Assembly: GCF_003589595.1 (NCBI RefSeq)
Contig: NW_020654229.1
Coordinates: forward strand, 4,849,380 to 4,913,379
Origin: Hyposmocoma kahamanoa
Lineage: Eukaryota > Arthropoda > Insecta > Lepidoptera > Cosmopterigidae
Length of the DNA: 64,000 bases
Direction: 5' to 3'
A program made the position numbers and the translations under genes. The notes below the pieces were generated by a model, which ran no database searches, was not told where the DNA came from, and saw only the letters and a list, made by a program, of their open reading frames with translations. Position 1 is the first letter of the stretch. Each line of letters begins with the position of its first letter. Of the stretch, positions 63,001-64,000 are shown in pieces.

Positions 63001-63818
63001 AGGTTGGTCACTATGAGGTTGATCACTTTGAGGTTGGTCACTTTCAAGTTGGTCACTTTCAGTTTGGTCGCTTTGAGGTTGGTCATTTTGAGGTTGATCA
63101 TTTTGAGGTTGATCACTGTGAGGTTGGTCACTTTGAGGTCGTTCAGTTCGAGGTTGGTGGGCCTGATGTTGGTCAGGCTGGTGTTTTTCGCCTTCTTCAT
63201 TACTCACAGTGTTAATATCGAGGATCGGCCACTTTGTTGGTTCGAAAGCTGTTCGTACCTGAACAAGAAAATAAAACACTTCATGCTCAAAGTACCAATA
63301 AATTTTAGTGAGAATATTGTCTTTGGATGGCTGGATATTTTTAATCATTTAACGTACTAGAAAAGAAAAAAATTTAATTAGAATTGTTTATTTTCTTCTT
63401 TACCTTGTCCTATACAAGGATGAAAGCGGTCACTATGAAATGGGTTAAACTGAAGTTAATAATTTTGAGTTTAATCTGACTGTAATTAGTTATTTGGTAA
63501 CTTTTATTCGCCTACAGTTTTTAATAGATCACTGCAAAAACGGCCACTCGAAACTTGGTAACTTTTAAAGTCGGTTACTGTAAAGTTGGTTATTTTGAGG
63601 TTGGCCAAAGAAAGGCAGATTGTCTTACCTTGAATCCCTGTATAAGCTGCAGCTTATCAGAGTCCCTGATTGCATCTAGCACCAATTGTACGTCAGCTGT
63701 GAGTGCGCGGACGCGGTGGAAGGACGCAATCAGCGTCACAGGAATCGTGCCATCCGCCGCCATCTTGCGGCGGAGGAAGAAATCGCGCGCAAGGTTGTCC
63801 GGGCTGAAGTAGTACTCT
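35946..63818 (-). CDS. larp: La-related protein 1, nineteen exons, 5' partial
   Basis: Nineteen exons join with matching phases at all 18 junctions into 866 residues plus stop. Order: part of the La motif, a Gln/Asp/Pro repeat, acidic and proline-rich linkers, the [16 protein letters not shown] segment, VISREQF, the [15 protein letters not shown] block, and the DM15 region ([43 protein letters not shown]). These match animal LARP1 in order and wording. LARP1 binds the cap and 5'TOP motif of ribosomal-protein mRNAs through DM15 and poly(A)/RNA through the La motif, in the cytoplasm and downstream of TOR. Earlier exons lie past the right edge. One intron appears to use a GC donor. Confidence 0.95.
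36261..36303. repeat. Perfect hairpin, 20-bp arms, 3-base loop
   Basis: AGTGTTTTATTATGTATACT, ACA, then the exact reverse complement. It is transcribed in the last larp intron, about 250 bases before the terminal exon. Confidence 0.9.
37105..37180 (-). repeat. Degenerate tRNA-like sequence
   Basis: On the minus strand TTGGTCGAGCGGC (A box) and GTGGTTCGATTCCAC (intact T arm) are present, but the acceptor halves do not pair. It is likely a SINE or tRNA relic. Confidence 0.5.
37432..37523 (-). CDS. larp: larp penultimate exon
   Basis: The acceptor is TTGTGCCGCAG and the donor GTCAGT. Entering in phase 2 it reads [17 protein letters not shown] and on to VVARDHKH, and leaves in phase 1, matching the terminal exon. 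GC-rich and Ser-rich; low sequence conservation, so support is from splice sites and phase. Confidence 0.78.
37591..38432. mobile_element. Harbinger-like MITE with TAA duplication
   Basis: The ends GGGCGCGTGTACACGCTAAG and CTTAGCGTGGACACGCGCCC are inverted with one mismatch, flanked by TAA at 37588-37590 and 38433-38435. Three-base TAA duplications and GGG-starting ends fit PIF/Harbinger. It has no transposase and lies 67 bp from a larp exon. Confidence 0.8.
38468..38961. mobile_element. TA-flanked MITE with long terminal inverted repeats
   Basis: CATGGTGTAATCGTTAAG on the left is inverted at the right end as CTTAACGATTACACCCTG; TA flanks both sides. The arms extend about 110 bp (for example ATTACTCATTAGGTAACGTA-type sequence in both). 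The TA target and CAGGGTG-like ends fit a mariner-type MITE. Confidence 0.75.
38962..39464 (-). other. larp intron remainder
   Basis: No recognised feature. Confidence 0.5.
39465..39604 (-). CDS. larp: larp exon, C-terminal linker
   Basis: The acceptor is GTGTGTGCAG and the donor GTCAGTCC. It encodes [18 protein letters not shown] and on to [13 protein letters not shown]-rich, phase 0 in and 2 out. It follows the DM15 exons. Confidence 0.9.
39966..40030 (-). repeat. Inverted fragment of the TTCCCAAA MITE
   Basis: GACTCTTCAGCGCCCATTGG and TTTTGGGAAACTATAG are the reverse of the 9240 element's left end. Confidence 0.6.
40040..40200 (-). repeat. tRNA-derived SINE remnant
   Basis: On the minus strand GATGGAGCTGTGGTAGGCAG precedes GTGGGTTCGAATCTGAGC, an A-box/B-box pair, then a body to about 40040. 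It is not the same body as S1-S3. Confidence 0.45.
40480..40755. repeat. Palindromic TTTTATGCACTAGAGCATAAAA cluster
   Basis: Short inverted units around GCACTAGAGC are repeated near 40680-40745, and an inverted pair CATTTTACCC/GGGTAAAATG lies at about 40481-40540. It may be remnants of one TIR element. Confidence 0.45.
40845..40980. repeat. S2 SINE with inverted head
   Basis: The A-box half (GTGCCAGATGCTATACCAAC) is in minus orientation and the B-box plus body (CGGTTCGAGTCCAACCGGAT) in plus orientation, joined at about 40913. An internal inversion is the simplest reading. Confidence 0.65.
41101..41234 (-). CDS. larp: larp exon, DM15 repeat C
   Basis: The acceptor is TTTGAAAACAG and the donor GTATGTGG. 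It encodes [18 protein letters not shown] and on to [15 protein letters not shown], the third DM15 helical repeat that helps form the cap-binding groove of LARP1. Confidence 0.95.
41302..41620. repeat. TIR element F, copy
   Basis: GGAAATAAAACTATTTTTCC and CAACGTTTCGGCTCCTTTAG match the family. The interior to about 41600 is the reverse of the 13897-14315 copy. The right terminus is missing. Confidence 0.6.
41728..41880. repeat. S1 SINE body with inverted tail duplication
   Basis: AACGCACACTCAACATAGCC at the left end is mirrored by GGCTATGTTGAGTGTGTGCG at the right. Between them the S1 body (GTGTCGCGGGTGACATGG) is in minus orientation. Confidence 0.7.
41976..42121 (-). CDS. larp: larp exon, DM15 repeat B
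   Basis: The acceptor is TTATGTGCAG and the donor GTACGATT. It encodes [20 protein letters not shown] and on to [12 protein letters not shown], with the [16 protein letters not shown] core nearly identical to animal LARP1. Phase 2 in, 1 out. Confidence 0.96.
42193..42668. mobile_element. hAT-type MITE H1, copy 3, 8-bp duplication
   Basis: The ends CATCGAGTATATAACCTGAA and GGTTATATACTCGATG are inverted, flanked by TACACAGG (42185-42192) and TACACAAG (42669-42676), 7 of 8 matching. It lies in a larp intron. Confidence 0.88.
42908..43412. mobile_element. TIR element R, copy 2 (no SINE)
   Basis: It matches 5912-6675 with inverted ends near GTCCAACC and GGTTGGATCGAGTATA. At about 43365-43380 it retains the continuous sequence where the SINE sits in copy 1. 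Confidence 0.65.
43507..43615 (-). CDS. larp: larp exon, DM15 repeat A
   Basis: The acceptor is GCAATTTCAG and the donor GTTAGTAG. It encodes [20 protein letters not shown] and on to [17 protein letters not shown], almost word for word animal LARP1. Confidence 0.96.
43905..44055. repeat. Minisatellite, 27-30 bp unit
   Basis: The unit CGGAATACCACATTAATAAT, extended by AATAATG, occurs about four to five times with small changes; related units start near 43680. It creates spurious minus-strand frames. Confidence 0.85.
44245..44435 (-). repeat. S2 SINE, minus strand
   Basis: CGATCCTGCCGGATTCGAAC and GACGCTATACTAACTTAGCC are the reversed B and A boxes. The 5' leader AATTTTTC then GCGCTTGCGTCGTATC matches the full copy at 6432. 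Confidence 0.8.
44436..44938 (-). other. larp intron remainder
   Basis: No gene or clear repeat was seen. Confidence 0.5.
44939..45108 (-). CDS. larp: larp exon, pre-DM15
   Basis: The acceptor is GTCCCCCAG and the donor GTACAGTC. It encodes [18 protein letters not shown], a short GSV repeat, then [18 protein letters not shown] and HKYYSRCLK, matching the KFQHPSHELLKENGF-type block of LARP1. Confidence 0.95.
45515..45650. repeat. MITE H1, 3' half
   Basis: It shares CACCGTAATGATTTGGC and ATTTCGTCTCCATTTCTGG with the 42193 copy and ends in a mutated terminus (TATAGTATACTCTATG). Confidence 0.7.
45758..45865 (-). CDS. larp: larp exon with HVGWIMD block
   Basis: It encodes [18 protein letters not shown], then [16 protein letters not shown], as in animal LARP1. 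The acceptor is a tandem CAGCAG, so the exon may start at 45865 or 45862, adding or removing one Ser. The donor is GTATGTTG. Confidence 0.94.
45880..46300 (-). other. larp intron
   Basis: AT-rich; the frame at 46012-46233 on the plus strand has no domain. Confidence 0.5.
46305..46408 (-). CDS. larp: larp exon, basic linker
   Basis: It encodes [16 protein letters not shown] then [20 protein letters not shown] matches the SRFYPVVKEG block of LARP1. The acceptor is again CAGCAG (start 46408 or 46405). The donor is GTGAGTTT, phase 2. Confidence 0.9.
46700..46790. repeat. AT-rich tandem repeat, about 28-bp unit
   Basis: GACTGTATATTTAC recurs three times with TTTTAATTT or CATTTGATCT spacers. It lies in a larp intron. 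Confidence 0.7.
47009..47143 (-). CDS. larp: larp exon with VISREQF motif
   Basis: The acceptor is GCATTTCTGCAG and the donor GTGAGTTT. It encodes [31 protein letters not shown] and a polyproline run; VISREQF corresponds to MISREQF of animal LARP1. 45 codons, phase 0. Confidence 0.95.
47245..47495. mobile_element. TIR element, ACCGACTTCAAAA ends, copy 2
   Basis: AACCGACTTCAAAAAAAG at the left and CTTTTGAGGTCGGTT at the right are inverted; ATTCCACCTCTAAAAGTGGC matches the 9815 copy. Confidence 0.65.
48069..48252. mobile_element. hAT-like MITE with perfect 8-bp duplication
   Basis: CCTTAGTTCCCAAAGTGG and AAGTCTGGGAACCTCTG are inverted ends; TTTTAACA flanks both sides (48061-48068, 48253-48260). 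184 bp, no coding capacity. Confidence 0.88.
48530..48715 (+). repeat. S1 SINE, near complete
   Basis: GCCTCCGTGGTCGTAGG head, CCAGGTTCGATTCCC B box, TGTGGCACCCGCGACCACAG body, AGTGCGGGGCTATATGAG and an ATTATT tail. Confidence 0.8.
48983..49039 (-). CDS. larp: larp microexon-sized exon
   Basis: 57 bp, acceptor ATGTTGTGCAG, donor GTAAGTAT. It encodes [19 protein letters not shown], matching VINDGLFYYEQDLW of LARP1. Too short for ORF finders, but the match is clear. Confidence 0.94.
49040..50694 (-). other. larp intron without recognised repeats
   Basis: A 12-bp hairpin (ATGTAGTTTTCG and its complement, 50129-50164) is the only structure noted. Confidence 0.55.
50695..50848 (-). CDS. larp: larp exon with SDEESDVEF segment
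   Basis: The acceptor is TAAACTAACAG and the donor GTAACAGC. With the last two bases of the upstream exon it reads [20 protein letters not shown] then VTQTTARPP, as in LARP1 (WSDEESDYEIDDRDVNKILI). Confidence 0.96.
50942..51056. repeat. Short TIR element, TTGATACACGTGCGGA ends
   Basis: TTTGATACACGTGCGGA and TCCGCACTTGTATCAAA are inverted, with CACTTGTG and CACGAGTC just inside. 115 bp. Confidence 0.65.
51412..51495 (+). repeat. Repeat family A, 3' fragment
   Basis: CCTTCAAAACCAGAACACAG and GGCAGTGCTTCCCTGGATG match the end of the family. Confidence 0.65.
51562..51722 (-). CDS. larp: larp exon
   Basis: The acceptor is TTATTTCCAG and the donor GTATGTAC. It encodes [18 protein letters not shown] and on to [20 protein letters not shown] then DAW (split). 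VKRR and [12 protein letters not shown] parallel VKKRPRP and FLFDEEMEQ..NTFT of LARP1. Confidence 0.95.
51723..53053 (-). other. larp intron
   Basis: Apart from the S1 SINE at 52668 no feature was recognised; the frames at 52283-52711 have no domain. Confidence 0.5.
52668..52862 (+). repeat. S1 SINE, best-preserved copy
   Basis: Intact A box (GTGGCCGAACGGTTACC), B box (CCAGGTTCGATTCCCGGG), then TTACATTTATTTCTCTCGTG and GTGGCACCCG-type body, ending AGTGCGGGCCTATGA. It serves as reference for the rearranged copies at 11508 and 41728. Confidence 0.85.
53054..53139 (-). CDS. larp: larp exon, DIWTE
   Basis: The acceptor is GTTGTTTCAG and the donor GTAAGATT. It encodes [18 protein letters not shown] then [10 protein letters not shown], corresponding to the SENWIEVKK region of LARP1. 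Phase 1 in, 0 out. Confidence 0.93.
53335..53560 (-). repeat. S2 SINE, minus strand
   Basis: ATATTCGAACCGACATC (B box reversed), CCAGACGCTGTACCAACTAA (A box reversed) and the leader CGAATTTTTCTATGTGCTTG. Confidence 0.8.
53640..53750 (-). repeat. S1-type SINE head, minus strand
   Basis: GGGGATCCAACCCGGGACC and GGCGACCCCATGAAAACC, then CACTCGAGCACGG: the reverse of the 16192 copy, directly next to the S2 SINE. Confidence 0.65.
53855..53985 (+). repeat. S3 SINE
   Basis: GGGCCCGTGGGTCAGATGGT then TAGAGCA is the tRNA-like head, GTTTCAAGTCCCACCGGGTC the T arm, then the body shared with 15390. Confidence 0.7.
54195..54324 (-). repeat. 130-bp duplicated core, copy 1
   Basis: It is identical to 59127-59256 except at 3 positions. 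On the minus strand both copies keep one open frame containing [20 protein letters not shown] and [15 protein letters not shown]. The flanks are far more diverged; 38 bp further, GGGGTCAAAATTATCAA resembles the TIR at 59279. Function unknown. Confidence 0.8.
54330..55260 (-). other. larp intron remainder
   Basis: No gene was recognised. Confidence 0.45.
55268..55450 (+). pseudogene. LINE reverse-transcriptase C-terminal remnant
   Basis: [20 protein letters not shown] then [12 protein letters not shown] resembles the RR..DL..LHK.L.G segment downstream of the RT domain in jockey-like LINEs. It continues into a 3'-UTR-like region ending in ATAAATAAATAAAT near 55660. Confidence 0.6.
55767..55879 (-). 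CDS. larp: larp exon, PEFVPM segment
   Basis: The acceptor is TCTTCTGTCCAG and the donor GTGAGTCT. It encodes [18 protein letters not shown] then [23 protein letters not shown] parallels CPEFVPRQHYQ of LARP1. Confidence 0.94.
55900..57190 (-). other. larp intron remainder
   Basis: No gene or known repeat was recognised; several short frames lack domains. Confidence 0.5.
57195..57335. repeat. TIR element F, short copy
   Basis: TTCCGGACTTAAATCGCG and CGCGATTTAAATCCGGAA then AATAGTTTCATTTC are inverted ends around a 60-bp middle. Confidence 0.65.
57493..57600 (-). CDS. larp: larp exon, proline-rich
   Basis: The acceptor is GTTTGTTTAG and the donor GTGCGTAT. It encodes [18 protein letters not shown] then [18 protein letters not shown]. 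Phase 2 in and out; low conservation, but both junctions are in frame. Confidence 0.88.
57955..58265 (+). repeat. Interspersed repeat family A, copy 5
   Basis: The most complete copy: ATATCAACTGACGAGACGAA to GAGCTCTACTGCTAC. Confidence 0.75.
58285..58340. repeat. TIR element F, end fragment
   Basis: GGAAACTATTTTTTCTCGGA then CCTTAATCGCGTATATTCG. Confidence 0.5.
58394..58937. mobile_element. hAT-like MITE with TATCGATA boxes, 8-bp duplication
   Basis: TAGGAGTGCACGATATT and the inverted TAGTGGTGTTCATG ends are flanked by GCGCATAC at 58386-58393 and 58938-58945. Exact TATCGATA occurs at 58419, 58869 and 58907, amid further CGATATATCG motifs near both ends. The centre has an inverted pair TATTCTCATTGGCTGGCCG/CGGCTAGCCACTGAGAATA. 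Confidence 0.85.
59127..59256 (-). repeat. 130-bp duplicated core, copy 2
   Basis: See copy 1 at 54195. Here the open minus-strand frame runs 59079-59261 and contains the same peptide with one substitution (HKG for HKC). It is followed 22 bp later by CAGGGTTCAAAATTATC. Confidence 0.8.
59279..60155. mobile_element. TIR element with CAGGGTTCAAAATTATC ends and inner foldback
   Basis: CAGGGTTCAAAATTATCAA on the left is inverted at 60140-60155 (GAACCCTG), with GATAATTATCC-type sequence inside both ends. It contains a foldback at 59383-59845. Flanking octamers TTATTTAC/TTATTATT are only partly alike. Confidence 0.6.
59383..59845. mobile_element. Foldback element with about 200-bp arms
   Basis: AGGAAACAACGATAACGATT then TGGTTTGTGA near 59426 is inverted near 59757-59788, and arms extend to ACACGAAG and CTTCGTGT outward and to TATATAGCA/TGCTATATA inward. 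Confidence 0.8.
60160..60410 (-). repeat. tRNA-like SINE remnant
   Basis: On the minus strand CTGTTCGAATCCGGGCATGC is a B-box arm followed by a body to about 60170. No convincing A box was found. Confidence 0.4.
60524..61081 (+). mobile_element. TA-flanked MITE M, reference copy
   Basis: TAGTCTGTCTTTTTTGAAG at the left and CTTCAAAAAAGACAAACTA at the right are inverted over about 38 bp, with TA at 60522-60523 and 61082-61083. 558 bp, no intact ORF; mariner-type by target site. Confidence 0.8.
61481..61560. repeat. Short foldback
   Basis: CCCGCATCCTCTCCAATTCT and AATTGGAAAGGATGTGGG pair around a GTAGATACA-type centre. Confidence 0.7.
61655..61825 (+). repeat. Interspersed repeat family A, copy 6 (partial)
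   Basis: GAACGAAGAAGTCGTGCTG to GTAATTTTACCAGCACTC; the 3' third is missing and a LINE fragment follows. Confidence 0.65.
61836..62083 (+). pseudogene. LINE ORF1 C-terminal remnant
   Basis: The frame reads [20 protein letters not shown] then SFVVKVP and [17 protein letters not shown] and ends at a stop. This resembles the C-terminal RNA-binding-like region of ORF1 in lepidopteran LINEs. [18 protein letters not shown] shows a 30-bp in-frame tandem duplication. Confidence 0.55.
62198..62367 (-). CDS. larp: larp exon, Glu/Pro-rich
   Basis: The acceptor is ATATTTTAG and the donor GTGTGTTA. It encodes [18 protein letters not shown] then [15 protein letters not shown] and [11 protein letters not shown]. 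Acidic, low-complexity, phase 0 in and 2 out. Confidence 0.9.
62675..62850 (-). repeat. S2 SINE, minus strand
   Basis: GACCCGGCCGGATTCGAACC, then CAGACGCTATACCAGCTAAG and the leader to about 62840. It inserts just downstream of a larp exon. Confidence 0.8.
62902..63258 (-). CDS. larp: larp exon with QSDQP repeats
   Basis: The acceptor is TTGTTCAG. It opens with [20 protein letters not shown], which continues the La module (LARP1 has KVRRREEPEKWPL here), then about 15 copies of a five-residue Q-S/N-D-Q-P unit, then [16 protein letters not shown]. The phase-0 join to the next exon requires the donor AG|GCGAGT, a GC-AG intron; the nearest GT gives the wrong phase. Confidence 0.92.
62980..63170. 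repeat. Coding minisatellite, 15-bp unit
   Basis: Unit GGTTGGTCACTTTGA (plus strand), about a dozen copies inside a larp exon. Its regular 15-bp period keeps the frame and also opens a spurious plus-strand frame. Confidence 0.88.
63259..63628 (-). other. larp intron with minisatellite-like sequence
   Basis: At 63545-63605 GTCGGTTACTGTAAAGTTGG then TTATTTTGAGGTTGG resembles the exonic 15-bp unit, suggesting that the array once extended across the intron. Confidence 0.5.
63629..63818 (-). CDS. larp: larp exon encoding most of the La motif
   Basis: The acceptor is ACATTCTCAG and the donor GTAAGACA. It encodes [20 protein letters not shown], then [20 protein letters not shown] and [34 protein letters not shown] is the La motif signature as found in LARP1-type proteins. 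The first base completes a codon of an exon outside the window. Confidence 0.97.
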
Positions 63819-63979
63819 CTGAGAATGTAAATGTTTTTTCTTTGTATCTTCAAATAATGACAGCCTATGAGAAACAGCAGTACGCTTTGTACATTCTGGA
63901 CTTCGGATCATTCTTATCATACACGCCATATGGTTCGGTTTAAATCTTATTGTGAGGGTGCTGTTGTAAACCATTTTCC
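63819..63979 (-). other. Upstream larp intron, cut by the window edge
   Basis: No exon for the missing N-terminal La-motif residues is visible before the edge. Confidence 0.6.
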
Positions 63980-64000
63980 TGTCGATGTTTTGTTGAACAT

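Noticed and set aside
62815..63360. 181-codon plus-strand frame and shorter frames over the larp repeat exon
   Set aside because: Open on all phases because the 15-bp repeat has no stops; the minus frame carries conserved LARP1 sequence and splice phases.
1..64000. CRISPR arrays, operons or bacterial features
   Set aside because: The DNA is clearly eukaryotic; tandem repeats present are satellites without spacers.

Overview
The window is eukaryotic, AT-rich and full of transposon debris. It most likely comes from an insect, probably a moth or butterfly. The basis is small spliced exons with GT-AG introns, tRNA-derived SINEs, hAT, Harbinger-like and mariner-like MITEs, a pogo-type transposon and LINE fragments. 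The species cannot be named from sequence alone. One assembly gap of 400 N lies at 11790-12189.

Two spliced host genes converge tail to tail. On the plus strand, five exons between 2594 and 15172 join with matching phases into the last 888 residues of a C2H2 zinc-finger protein with an acidic, SUMO-motif-rich and coiled-coil N-terminal part. Its first exon(s) are not in the window. On the minus strand, nineteen exons between 63818 and 35946 join in frame into 866 residues of La-related protein 1 (larp), from inside the La motif to the stop codon, including the C-terminal DM15 cap-binding region. Its 5' exons lie beyond the right edge. A third, intronless gene, a CBR1-like short-chain dehydrogenase/reductase (10025-10891, minus), sits antisense in the fourth zinc-finger intron.

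The roughly 21 kb between the two host gene ends (15173-35945) has no host gene that I can see. It holds a structurally complete pogo-family transposon (17864-21235) with TA target duplications, 24-bp terminal repeats and one uninterrupted 753-residue transposase ORF, together with MITEs, foldback elements, palindromes and LINE remnants. The larp introns carry the same repeats, several nested.

Mobile-element dating is unusually good for one window. Several MITEs have clear 8-bp duplications, and in two cases an unoccupied copy of the target lies elsewhere in the window. The most puzzling items are a 130-bp segment present twice in larp introns with 3 differences and a shared open frame, a hAT-like MITE carrying TATCGATA boxes, the inverted repeats beside the assembly gap, a 30-bp perfect palindrome, and a minisatellite that forms part of a larp coding exon.
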